Below the pieces are notes generated by a model. That model searched no databases. It was not told the DNA's origin and saw only the letters and a program-made list of their open reading frames with translations. DNA of 64,000 nucleotides, from contig JBEKMJ010000018.1 in the NCBI GenBank assembly GCA_050008575.1, positions 1 to 64,000 on the forward strand, given 5' to 3'. The stretch comes from Bog-159 sp050008575. Its GTDB lineage: Bacteria > Acidobacteriota > Terriglobia > Bryobacterales > Bryobacteraceae. Made by a program: the position numbers and the translations under genes. This document shows, in pieces, positions 7,669-16,008 of this stretch; the stretch's first letter is position 1, and the number at the start of each line of letters is the position of its first letter.

Positions 7669-9771
7669 TCACGGTTGCTCATACGCCCCAATATCGATAT
7701 CCGGCCCCTGCACCCGCGGATTACCCGCAAAGTCGAGCGTCCCCACCACCGTGGGCCCCAAATTGATCCCTTTATCCACCGCCGGCGAAGATGGCTGCAC
7801 CTGCAGATCCGGCGGCGCCGTCGTTCTCAGAAAAAGCGGATTCGCGAAGCTCGAATGCGCGTCCTGCCCCGTGGCCTGTTGGTATTTCGTAAAGCCCCGG
7901 TACTTCGTTTGATTCCATTGCCATATTCCCGCCGCGGCGCCGGTCGAAGAGAAGTACAAGTTATAGTCCAGTATCGCGGGGTCGGGCTCCGAATCCGTGA
8001 TGCTATGCAGAAATAGCCCCTGCGACGTCGCGTTGACGATATTATTTTCGAAGATGTTATTCGTAGCATAGTACTGTATCTGGAATTCGCCGTTGCCGGT
8101 GTTCTTCGTGTCGTTCATGAAAAGGGCATTGTTGACGATATCGCAATGGTCCGTGCCGCCGCGCTGCGGGCCGTAGCCGCCTATGCTGACGCCTACTGAG
8201 TTCGCATAATAAATCAGGTTGCTGCGCGCCGTGATATAGCTGGTGAGCTTGCCCGAGTTCTCACTGGCTAATTCCAGGTCCAGATCCGTATTGTGTACCA
8301 GGTTGCGTTCGATCACGATCTCGGTCCCGCCGTCCACATAAATACCGTCGGCCGCGTACTGCTTCCCGTAAGCGGGGTTATCGTAAGACGTAATGTTATA
8401 CACGATATTGCCGCTCACTTCACCGTCGCGGGCCTGGTCGTAGGCCGGGTCGGGCGACACGTGTTCGAAGCCGATCGCGTCAAACCCAATGTTATTGTTG
8501 TCGTGAATGATATTGTTGGTGACGCTCCAGTTTTCTACGTTGCCATTCAGCGTGACGGTTTCGCTGCATCCCGTGGTGTTGTCGAAAACTTCGTTGCCGC
8601 CGATGGTTAGGTTGTTGATGGAAGCCGGCGCGCTGCTGCCGTATGCCGCCAGGCCGAGGGCGTTCGCGTTGCAGCCCTTGGCCGTGGTCACGATATCGTG
8701 GATCCGGTTCCCCAGAATTTGGATATAGCTGTCCGCGCCCGTGATATAGATTCCAATGGGCACGTCCGCCACGCTATTGGAAGTGTAGTTTCGGATTTCA
8801 AAACCGCCGACCGCCAGATAATTCCGGTTCTGAATCGTCAGCAGCCCGTATTGCCCGCCGGGAACCGTTAAGCCCGTGCCGTCGACCGTGGCCGTCTGGC
8901 CCGGGTAGCTTTCAAACGTAATGTAACCCGAAGTGGCGGAACCGGAATTGGGGAATGTGACGATTTCGTTGTAAACGCCTCCCATCGCGTAAACCGTGTC
9001 CCCCGCCACCGCCGTATTGGCGGCGTGTTGGATGGTGCGCCAGGGCGAACCGAAGCTGCCGTTGTTGCCGTCGTTCCCAGTGGTCGAAACGTAGTAAGCC
9101 GGGCCTGTGCCGACGCTGACAACCGCCACCGCCGCGGCGGCCGGCGTCTGCTCGGAAACCGCCGTCACGATCGCAATCGCAGGGCTGGGACTCACGCTGG
9201 GCGCGGTGTAGACGCCCGACGGTGTAATCGTGCCGGCCGCCGGGTTTCCACCGATTACCCCGTTTACTTCCCAGACCACTCCGGCATTCGCCGTGTTTAA
9301 TACGGTGGCCGTCAATTGCTGCGATCCGCCCGGTTCGACTGCCACGGATGCCGGAGAAATACTCACTGAAACCTGGGGCAAGGTAATCGTCACCACGGCG
9401 GAAGCCGATGCGCTCGAGTCCCCCTGCGAGACGGCTGTCACGTTGACGGTGGCGGGGCTGGGCACGGCCGCTGGAGCGGTGTAGAGACCCGCCCCCGTGA
9501 TCGTGCCCGTCGTGGAATTTCCGCCCTGTATGCCATTCACTTCCCAAACCACTCCGGCGTTGCCCACGTTCCGTACCGTGGCACTGAACTGCCGGCTCTG
9601 CCCAGTGGCCGGCGTTGCGGATGTTGGAACCACCGCGACGCTCACCTGTCCAGCGGCCGGTTCGCCGATCGTCCGATCCGAATGTCTACCTCGCGGTGCG
9701 CCCAGGGCGCAGAAGGCCGGGACCAGCATCGCAGCCACAGCCAGTAATCTATATCGGGCAAATTGCGTCAT
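7669..9771 (-). CDS. Secreted right-handed beta-helix protein with two Ig-like domains
   Basis: About 700 residues. An N-terminal signal peptide (FARYRLLAVAAMLVPAFCALG) precedes two tandem Ig-like domains (about residues 40-130 and 130-225), each with the signature GVVWEVNG-x-x-GGN and a 'GLYTAP/GVYTAP' end. Then YYVSTTGNDGNNGSFGSPWR followed by TIQHAA and GDTVYAMGG marks the start of a DUF1565/pectate-lyase-like parallel beta-helix that runs to about residue 660, rich in Asn/Gly ladder turns. The start was set at the ATG 9771 because GGAG lies 7 bases upstream; an in-frame ATG at 9786 exists. Probably polysaccharide binding or cleavage outside the cell; substrate unknown. Confidence 0.8.
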   Translation of the reverse strand: MTQFARYRLLAVAAMLVPAFCALGAPRGRHSDRTIGEPAAGQVSVAVVPTSATPATGQSRQFSATVRNVGNAGVVWEVNGIQGGNSTTGTITGAGLYTAPAAVPSPATVNVTAVSQGDSSASASAVVTITLPQVSVSISPASVAVEPGGSQQLTATVLNTANAGVVWEVNGVIGGNPAAGTITPSGVYTAPSVSPSPAIAIVTAVSEQTPAAAAVAVVSVGTGPAYYVSTTGNDGNNGSFGSPWRTIQHAANTAVAGDTVYAMGGVYNEIVTFPNSGSATSGYITFESYPGQTATVDGTGLTVPGGQYGLLTIQNRNYLAVGGFEIRNYTSNSVADVPIGIYITGADSYIQILGNRIHDIVTTAKGCNANALGLAAYGSSAPASINNLTIGGNEVFDNTTGCSETVTLNGNVENWSVTNNIIHDNNNIGFDAIGFEHVSPDPAYDQARDGEVSGNIVYNITSYDNPAYGKQYAADGIYVDGGTEIVIERNLVHNTDLDLELASENSGKLTSYITARSNLIYYANSVGVSIGGYGPQRGGTDHCDIVNNALFMNDTKNTGNGEFQIQYYATNNIFENNIVNATSQGLFLHSITDSEPDPAILDYNLYFSSTGAAAGIWQWNQTKYRGFTKYQQATGQDAHSSFANPLFLRTTAPPDLQVQPSSPAVDKGINLGPTVVGTLDFAGNPRVQGPDIDIGAYEQP

Positions 9772-10008
9772 CGCATTCTCCAGCATACGCCTACGGGGGC
9801 GGCCCTCTTAGGTCTGTTTTGTAAACTCCGGCTTTCAAACTTTACATAATCTTTATGCCGTGCTATCCTTGGCTGGCGTGTTGGCGCTGGTGGCGGCCGG
9901 AGGTTCCTCGTCCCTGGTGGCCCGTAGCTGGTGTGGCCGCCATCGGGATCTCCTTGATTTGTGCGCTTCGGAGGCGGGCACCGCAGGAGGGGCAGTGGCG
10001 GTATTCCA

Positions 10009-10368
10009 ATGTCAACCATGAATAACTTTCTAGGCGAGGACGATGGGCGACGGGCACGGCGCCGCTTTCCCATTCAACAGGACGTGCGCTACCAATGCGT
10101 GAAGGGTAGCCGGATCTCGCTCATCGGTGTGGGCAAAACGCTTGAGATCAGCAGCCGGGAGGTCCGGTTCACCACCCAGCAGCCTCTCAAACGGGGCCAG
10201 AAAATGCGGCTGGCGATGGACTGGCCGGCCATGCTCGGCAACACCTGCCGCATGAAGCTGGAGATCTCCGGTTGGATTGTTGACAGCGAGCCAGGCGAGG
10301 CGGCCGTCAAGATCGAGCGCTATGAATTCCGCACGCGCGGCGCGCAACTGGCCGTAATCCAGCCGTAG
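10009..10368 (+). CDS. PilZ domain protein
   Basis: 119 residues from ATG 10009 (a second ATG is 9 bases further in). The N-terminal RRARRRFPIQQDVRYQ contains the R-x(3)-R motif of PilZ domains, and VGKTLEISSREVRFTT corresponds to the second signature loop (usually D/N-x-S-x-x-G, here I-S-S-R-E-V, so the canonical Gly is absent). Family members bind cyclic di-GMP; the weaker second motif makes binding uncertain. A single gene on this strand, 63 bases before the next; no partner is evident. Confidence 0.75.
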   Translation: MSTMNNFLGEDDGRRARRRFPIQQDVRYQCVKGSRISLIGVGKTLEISSREVRFTTQQPLKRGQKMRLAMDWPAMLGNTCRMKLEISGWIVDSEPGEAAVKIERYEFRTRGAQLAVIQP

Positions 10369-10431
10369 CCGTGGTAGTGCCGCGGGCAGGCTGAATGCCT
10401 GTCTGACCCTGCGCATGGTAGAATTCCGCGC

Positions 10432-12864
10432 ATGAGGGTGTTCGCCTTATCCGGTTTTTTCCTGAGCCAGGCATTGATCGCCGTCGCTCAGGCGCCTCTT
10501 GTAGAGCCCGGTGGAGTGGTCGATGCAGCTTCTTTCACGGCACCGGTCGTACCCGGCTCGCTGGTGTCCATTTTCGGCGCCAACCTTGCCCCGCTAGCCG
10601 CATCCGCGGTTGCCATTCCCTTGCCTGTCACGTTGAGCGGGGTATCGGTCACCTTTAACGGCCTCCCCGCCCCGTTGCTTTTCGTCTCTCCGCAACAGAT
10701 CAACGCGCAACTGCCGTGGGAGGTTCCCGCAACCGGGCCGGTCACCGTGGTGGTCTCGAACGGCACCGCGATGTCGGCGGCGCAGGCCGTCCCAGTGGGG
10801 GCCTTTTCGCCCGGCGTGTTCACCGTCGCAGGCTACGCCGTTGCCATCAATCCGGACGGCTCGTTGGCGGCGCCCGGCGGCGCGATTCCTGGAATCCCGA
10901 GCCACCCGGCCACACCCGGCGACCCGCTCGTCCTGCTGGGCAGCGGATTGGGGGCGGTGACCCCGTCCGCGATCACCGGCGACAACTCGCTCGATACCCT
11001 GCGCAACGCCATCGCCGTGCCAACGGTGACGATTGGAGGCGTTTCCGCTCCGGTCACCTTCGCCGGATTGTCGCCGCAATTCGTGGGCGTGTACCAGATC
11101 AACGTCATCATGCCCTCCACCGAAATGCCTGCCAATGCCGCGCCCGTCGCGATTGAAACCGGCGGCGTTGCCGGCACAGTCCAAACCGCCACCGCCATCG
11201 GTGCAGGTTGGCCCCAATGGGCCCAGAATCCGCAACACACCAGCAGCCCCGGCGTGACCGGGCAGAGCTTGAACGAAATCCTGGCGGACATTGTTTATGA
11301 CCCACTGGTACAGCAGGAACAGTCCGCCGAATATGGCGACCTGGTCGCGCACTATCAGGTCCCGCTGGTCGACGGCAACGACGTCTACATGGAGTACAAG
11401 TCCGGCAGCTTTGAAGCCAGCACGTTTTCCAGTGAAATCTGGGGCGAGAACAAGTTTACGTGGCAGAACGGCCAACTCGTCCTGCAATGGGGATATGCCA
11501 GCGACTGGATACCCCCGGGATCGAGCAACGATTTCTGGGAGCCGGTGTTCCATGCCGCGCTAGGCGGCAGCGTGGTTTATCTGCCCGGCGCCAGCGGCAG
11601 CGTCATCGAACTGAACAAGGCCGACGGAGCCCTGATCCAGCGCTACGCTCCCTTTGGAACCGATCCGAACACCTATGAGACGGGTCCCATCACGTTGGAC
11701 GCCAACGGCAATCTGTACTACAACGTGGTCCAGGTGGTCACCACGAATGGATTCTATGGCAACGACGTCACTAGTTCCTGGGTGGTAAAGATCGCCGCGG
11801 GCGGCCCGGTCTCGATGGCCGGCTATCAGACTTTGACGGCGTCTCAATCGCCCGCCGCAAGCAGCCAATGCATCACGTCTTTCGATGCCTCGCAACTGCC
11901 TTGGCCGCCCTCGACCACCGCCGCTCCGGCAACTAGTGTCTGCGGCAGCCAACGGGCCGGGATCAACGTCTCCCCTGCCGTCGCGCCCGACGGAACCGTC
12001 TACACCGTTAGCCGCGCTCACTTTAACGACCGCTATGGGTTCCTGATAGCGCTGCATCCCGATCTCAGCCTGAAGTGGATCGCCTCGCTGCGCAACCGTT
12101 TCCACGATGGATGCGGCGTTTCGGTGGCCGATGGAGGCTGGCTCCCGGCCAACGGCGCTCCTGGCGGATGCAGCGCCGGCGCTCTGCTCGGCGTCGATCC
12201 CGAGACGAATCAGCCGGGCGATGGCAGCGTCCTCGACTCCGCGTCGTCCACCCCGGTGGTGGCGCCCGATGGCACGATTCTATTCGGCGCCTGGAACCGT
12301 TACAACTATGCCCAAGGTCACCTGATGCACTTCGATGCCAGCGGCAATTACCTGGGCGCGTTCGGCTTCGGTTGGGACACCACGCCGGCGATTTACGCGC
12401 ACGGCGGCGCCTGGTCGGCGGTGACTAAGAACAACCACTATGGCGGCGTCGGTTCTTACTGCGACGACACTACGGTGTGCCCGCCGGACCGCACCACTAA
12501 CAACCCGGCTTCGCCGGAACAGTATTTCGTCACCCAGCTCGACGCGAATCTGAACATCGAGTGGAGTTTTCAAAACACCAATACCGAAAGCTGCACGCGC
12601 AACGCGGACGGCACGCCGACTTGCATATCGGACCACCCGAACGGGTTCGAGTGGTGCGTCAACAGCCCGGCGATAGACGCCAACGGCGTGGTGTACGCCA
12701 ACAGCGAAGACGGCAACCTGTTCGCCATCGGCCAGGGCGGATCGGCGGTGACTGAGATCTTCCAGCAACTGGCGCTGGGCGCGGCGTATACGCCGGCATC
12801 CATCGGCGGCGACGGGAAGATTTATTCGCAGAACGACGGACATCTATTTGTAGTGGGCAAGTGA
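10432..12864 (+). CDS. Secreted TIGR03437-like plus PQQ-type propeller protein
   Basis: 810 residues with a signal peptide (MRVFALSGFFLSQALIAVAQ). Residues about 22-250 form the Solibacter-type domain: VVDAASFTAPVVPGSLVSIF then GANLAP, 'VSPQQINAQLPWE', 'LLGSGLGAVTP', 'YQINVIMP'. This domain is usually C-terminal in large acidobacterial secreted proteins; here it is N-terminal. The remainder (about 260-810) shows repeated outer strands ('GTVYTVSRAHF', 'GTILFGAWNRYN', 'GVVYANSEDGNLFAIGQGG') typical of PQQ-like beta-propellers, plus Cys pairs. Likely extracellular; ligand unknown. Followed by a REP-A copy. Confidence 0.8.
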   Translation: MRVFALSGFFLSQALIAVAQAPLVEPGGVVDAASFTAPVVPGSLVSIFGANLAPLAASAVAIPLPVTLSGVSVTFNGLPAPLLFVSPQQINAQLPWEVPATGPVTVVVSNGTAMSAAQAVPVGAFSPGVFTVAGYAVAINPDGSLAAPGGAIPGIPSHPATPGDPLVLLGSGLGAVTPSAITGDNSLDTLRNAIAVPTVTIGGVSAPVTFAGLSPQFVGVYQINVIMPSTEMPANAAPVAIETGGVAGTVQTATAIGAGWPQWAQNPQHTSSPGVTGQSLNEILADIVYDPLVQQEQSAEYGDLVAHYQVPLVDGNDVYMEYKSGSFEASTFSSEIWGENKFTWQNGQLVLQWGYASDWIPPGSSNDFWEPVFHAALGGSVVYLPGASGSVIELNKADGALIQRYAPFGTDPNTYETGPITLDANGNLYYNVVQVVTTNGFYGNDVTSSWVVKIAAGGPVSMAGYQTLTASQSPAASSQCITSFDASQLPWPPSTTAAPATSVCGSQRAGINVSPAVAPDGTVYTVSRAHFNDRYGFLIALHPDLSLKWIASLRNRFHDGCGVSVADGGWLPANGAPGGCSAGALLGVDPETNQPGDGSVLDSASSTPVVAPDGTILFGAWNRYNYAQGHLMHFDASGNYLGAFGFGWDTTPAIYAHGGAWSAVTKNNHYGGVGSYCDDTTVCPPDRTTNNPASPEQYFVTQLDANLNIEWSFQNTNTESCTRNADGTPTCISDHPNGFEWCVNSPAIDANGVVYANSEDGNLFAIGQGGSAVTEIFQQLALGAAYTPASIGGDGKIYSQNDGHLFVVGK

Positions 12865-12885
12865 TGGCCGAGCGTATCGAATCTG

Positions 12886-12940
12886 GATGGGCCTGCGGCC
12901 CACGAGCGATTTTGGGGGGGCGGGATTTATCCCCGCCGCC
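12886..12940 (+). repeat. REP-A composite repeat
   Basis: GATGGGCCTGCGGCCCACGA is followed by GCGGGATTTATCCCCGC, a hairpin. It lies between the propeller gene and the HEAT-hemerythrin gene, 85 bases before the start of the latter. Confidence 0.75.
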
Positions 12941-13025
12941 GCTAACGCCGCGACTCCAAACCGCCGATATACCGACAGATCCCGCAATCCGCGGCAGCCG
13001 CCGGAGATTGCGTTGGAGGAGAACC

Positions 13026-14213
13026 ATGCGTCCGGAGAAGCTTCGGGCACTTTGCCGTCCCGATGAACCGCTTGAGCACACGTTGTCGCTTATAAGCAAG
13101 GCGCTGGCCGCGGAACCCCTTCTCGATCTCCAACTGGCGGAACTCCTTCAGGCGCGGAGTCCGAATAAGGCGTTGGACCAGGCCAGCGTGCTGCGTATTC
13201 TGGAGGTTTTGGATCGCGTCTCCACCGGAATTGGCCTGGTGCGCGCGATTGGCCATTTGTTGGGGCATGCGAACCCGGTAATCCGCTCCAAGACGGCCAA
13301 GCTGATCGGCCGCAGAGCGGATAACTTCGACTGGATCGATGGGCAACTGATGGGGGCGGAAACCAGGGTCCGGGCGAACATGCTGGAGGGGCTGTGGGAG
13401 AACCGCGGGCCGGAGTGCCTGAAGGCGTTCGCGCTTTATCGGGACGACGGCAATAGTCGTGTTGCCGGCAACGCCCTGTACGGTTTGTATCTCTGCGGCG
13501 AAGCGGACGCGATTCCGAGTGTCATCCGCATGGCCTCCCATACCGATCCCAAATTCCGGGCCACGGCAGCCTGGCTGATGGGCAAGATCGGCCAGCCGGA
13601 GTTTGCGGATCCTTTGAAACGGATGGTCAAGGACGACAACCGAAGCGTGAAAGGCAGCGCGCTTAGGTCTCTGGTCCGCATAAACCGCGCCGCTGGATCC
13701 GCACAGGCCCCGGACCGCTCGACAGCCGTTGGGGCGGCGCCGGCGAAGCAAAAAAGCCGTGCGCTCGACACCTATTTCGTTACCTGGCAGCCCGAGTACA
13801 GCGTGAGCATCGACGCGATCGACCGCCAGCACCAAGCCTTGGTGGCGCTCATCCGGCAACTGCAGGAAGCCATGTGGGAAGGGCGGGGACGCGCGTTTCT
13901 GGAAACATTGATCGACCGGCTGGTGAAGTATACCAATGGGCACCTCCGCTTTGAAGAGGACATGCTGGGCAAGCAAGGTTACGACTCGCTCGCCGAGCAC
14001 ATCGCACTGCATCGCACGCTCACCAGCCAGGTGTGCGTCCTCCAGCATAAGATTCATAATGGCGAGGCCGTCTCCAATGCCGCGGTCCTGTTGTTTCTCC
14101 GGAACTGGTTCACGGACCACATCATGCAGCACGACCAAAAGTATGCGCGGGCTTTGAACAGCGCCGCATCCGTTGGCGAGCTTGCCGCGCCGCCGCGTCC
14201 CGAAGCTGTATAA
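13026..14213 (+). CDS. HEAT-repeat protein fused to a bacteriohemerythrin domain
   Basis: 395 residues from ATG 13026, which has an excellent GGAGGAG 5 bases upstream. Residues about 1-220 form alpha-helical HEAT-like repeats (e.g. 'SVIRMASHTDPKFRATAAWL', 'PLKRMVKDDNRSVKGSALRS'). Residues about 250-385 are a hemerythrin domain: WQPEYSVSIDAIDRQHQALV, then HLRFEEDM, HIALHRTL and HIMQHDQKY, which supply the five His and two acidic ligands of a di-iron oxygen-binding site. The fusion suggests oxygen or redox state is sensed and passed to a protein-binding scaffold. No transmembrane segment. The next gene begins 21 bases later. Confidence 0.85.
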   Translation: MRPEKLRALCRPDEPLEHTLSLISKALAAEPLLDLQLAELLQARSPNKALDQASVLRILEVLDRVSTGIGLVRAIGHLLGHANPVIRSKTAKLIGRRADNFDWIDGQLMGAETRVRANMLEGLWENRGPECLKAFALYRDDGNSRVAGNALYGLYLCGEADAIPSVIRMASHTDPKFRATAAWLMGKIGQPEFADPLKRMVKDDNRSVKGSALRSLVRINRAAGSAQAPDRSTAVGAAPAKQKSRALDTYFVTWQPEYSVSIDAIDRQHQALVALIRQLQEAMWEGRGRAFLETLIDRLVKYTNGHLRFEEDMLGKQGYDSLAEHIALHRTLTSQVCVLQHKIHNGEAVSNAAVLLFLRNWFTDHIMQHDQKYARALNSAASVGELAAPPRPEAV

Positions 14214-14234
14214 TCTAGCCTCGGGAGCGTTTTG

Positions 14235-14957
14235 ATGACAGCTTCGCGCCGCCAGTTCCTTTCCTTGCCGGCCCTCGCCGCCGGCCAGACCTCTTCCGGC
14301 CGTGCGACGAAGATCGTCTGCGTAGGCGGCCACCCGGACGATCCCGAATCCGGGTGCGGCGGCACACTGGCGCGCTACGCCGCGCTGGGCGCCAGCGTCA
14401 CCATCGTCTATCTGACGCGCGGCGAAGCGGGCATTCCGCGCAAGTCGCACGAGGAAGCCGCCGCCATCCGCTCGGCCGAGTGCGCGGCCGCCTGCCAGAT
14501 CCTGGGGGCCAAGCCGGTCTTCGCCGGTCAAATCGACGGCGCCACCGTGGTGAATAAGGACGCCGCGGAATCGCTGCGCAGCCTGATCTTCGCCGAAGAT
14601 CCCGATTTGGTGTTCACGCAATGGCCGATCGATGCGCACCTGGACCACCAGGCCGCCAGCACGCTGGCCTTCCGCGCCTGGCTGGCCGCGCGCGGGCGAT
14701 TTGAATTGTATTATTACGAAGTCGATCTTGGCGCGCAGACCATGGGGTTTCATCCCACCGACTACGTGGATGTGACCGGTGTGCGCGAAAAGAAGAAAGC
14801 CGCGCTGTTTGCCCACAAGAGCCAGGACGGCGAGCGCATCTACCGCGAATACCACCAGGTGATGGAAAGCTATCGCGGCCGTGAGTCCGGCTGCGGCGCC
14901 GCGGAAGCTTTCGTGCATCTGGCGCGGGTCCACAGCACTACGAAGCTCCCCGGCTAA
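14235..14957 (+). CDS. PIG-L/LmbE-family deacetylase with Tat-like signal
   Basis: 240 residues. The N-terminus TASRRQFLSLPALAAG has a twin-arginine motif, indicating export of a folded metalloenzyme. KIVCVGGHPDDPESGCGGT carries the family's H-P-D-D zinc motif and 'DAHLDHQA' supplies the downstream H-x-x-H. Members remove N-acetyl groups from sugars such as GlcNAc derivatives; the substrate here cannot be told. The ATG at 14235 is preferred to the adjoining TTG. A REP-A copy follows the stop. Confidence 0.88.
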   Translation: MTASRRQFLSLPALAAGQTSSGRATKIVCVGGHPDDPESGCGGTLARYAALGASVTIVYLTRGEAGIPRKSHEEAAAIRSAECAAACQILGAKPVFAGQIDGATVVNKDAAESLRSLIFAEDPDLVFTQWPIDAHLDHQAASTLAFRAWLAARGRFELYYYEVDLGAQTMGFHPTDYVDVTGVREKKKAALFAHKSQDGERIYREYHQVMESYRGRESGCGAAEAFVHLARVHSTTKLPG

Positions 14958-14967
14958 CGTGGCGCAA

Positions 14968-15012
14968 GTGGGGCGGGCTCGCAGCCTGCGGCGGCCTCGT
15001 AGGCCGCCTGCC
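14968..15012 (+). repeat. REP-A composite repeat
   Basis: GTGGGGCGGGCTCGCAGCCT then GCGGCGGCCTCGTAGGCCGCC: two hairpins back to back, located between two convergent genes (deacetylase and SDR), where it could also act as a bidirectional transcription stop. Confidence 0.8.
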
Positions 15013-15060
15013 GACGTTGGCTTCCGGCGCCAGAAACGTTCGTACCGCACCGGCACAGGC

Positions 15061-15831
15061 CTATCTAGCCGTCCACCCGCCATCGATGAGCATAGTGTGG
15101 CCGGTGATCAGCGACGCCGCCGGAGACGCCAGGAACACCACCGCGCCGGCGACTTCCATCGGCTCGCCGATACGATGCAGCCCAGCGATGCGCTCTACCA
15201 CGTCGGCGCGGAAAGCCGGGTCGGCAAGCGCCTCTTCGGTCCCAGGCGTGTGAATGAACGTCGGCGCCACGGCGTTCACCGTAATGTTGTACTTGCCCCA
15301 TTCGACCGCCAGGCACTTGGTCAGGTGCGCGATGCCGGCCTTGGTCATGCAGTACACCGCCTCGCCAGGCAGAGCGGCAAAGCCCGCCTGCGATCCCACG
15401 TTGACGATGCGCCCGCCGTTCTGCCGGATCATGACCCGCGCCGCCGCCTGACTGGCGAAGAACGTCCCCTTCAGGTTCACCCGCAACGTCAGATCGAAGT
15501 CCTCCTCGCGCACGTCTTCGGCTGGATTTCCGGGCGCGATTCCGGCATTATTCACCAGAATGTCGAGCCGTCCGAAATGCGCGGCGGCGCCATCCACCGC
15601 GCGCCGGATCTGGTCCAGGCTGGTGACGTCCATCTGCAGCGGTAGAGCGCGCCGCCCCAGGTCTGCGATCTCACGCGGCAGGCCGGCGTCGGCATGCAGA
15701 TCGCGCAGCCCCAGCGCCACGTCCGCGCCGGCGTGCGCCAAGGCCAGCGAAATGGCGCGTCCCAAACCGCGCGCCGCGCCGGTGACCAGCGCCGCCTGCC
15801 CGTGCAAATCAAACTGCGGGAATTCGTGCAT
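15061..15831 (-). CDS. Short-chain dehydrogenase/reductase
   Basis: 256 residues, classical SDR. Cofactor motif TGAARGLGRA near the N-terminus, 'NNAG' at about residue 95, catalytic Ser in VGSQAGF and Y-x(3)-K in 'AVYCMTKAG', and a C-terminal 'GHTMLIDGGW'. The basic/neutral residue after the second strand (GLRDLH) does not decide NAD versus NADP. Resembles 3-oxoacyl-ACP reductase or sugar/polyol dehydrogenases; substrate unknown. The start codon lies inside a perfect 9-bp inverted repeat (see separate entry) and no Shine-Dalgarno is visible. Confidence 0.92.
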   Translation of the reverse strand: MHEFPQFDLHGQAALVTGAARGLGRAISLALAHAGADVALGLRDLHADAGLPREIADLGRRALPLQMDVTSLDQIRRAVDGAAAHFGRLDILVNNAGIAPGNPAEDVREEDFDLTLRVNLKGTFFASQAAARVMIRQNGGRIVNVGSQAGFAALPGEAVYCMTKAGIAHLTKCLAVEWGKYNITVNAVAPTFIHTPGTEEALADPAFRADVVERIAGLHRIGEPMEVAGAVVFLASPAASLITGHTMLIDGGWTAR

Positions 15832-15852
15832 GCAGTCTACTCTACTGCATGC
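15828..15852. promoter_or_regulatory. Perfect inverted repeat over the SDR start codon
   Basis: Arms GCATGCAGT (15828-15836) and ACTGCATGC (15844-15852) with a 7-base spacer. On the reverse strand the ATG of the SDR gene is inside the second arm and an A/G-rich loop lies just before it. It could be an operator dyad or an mRNA hairpin hiding the start. Seen directly; function is inference. Confidence 0.55.
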
Positions 15853-15891
15853 GTAGCCGCCGTGTGCGCCCGCGGCCTACGGCGGGTGCTT

Positions 15892-15930
15892 AGCGGTTCC
15901 TATCGGTCAGGGCCCCCAAAACGGTTAAGC
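15892..15930 (+). repeat. REP-B fragment
   Basis: AGCGGTTCCTATCGGTCAGG followed by GCCCCCAAAACGGTTAAG. The second half matches the right arm of the REP-B elements at 22263-22415; only one arm is present. Confidence 0.6.
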
Positions 15931-16008
15931 CCGGCGACGAGCCGATCGCTACCATCCTGCGCAACAATCCAATATCTATGCGAGGCCTAACCGTGATAAG
16001 GTCGGGGC

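Noticed and set aside
9863..10057. Reverse-strand small ORF with C-x2-C (HCPSCGARLRSAQ) and a nested ATG behind AAGGAG
   Set aside because: Only one Cys pair, low-complexity end, and the longer frame overlaps the PilZ gene start. Could be a zinc-ribbon remnant but not supportable.
12942..15083. Open reverse frame of about 713 codons
   Set aside because: Spans antisense to the hemerythrin and deacetylase genes and intergenic repeats; composition typical of antisense GC-rich DNA and no motif.
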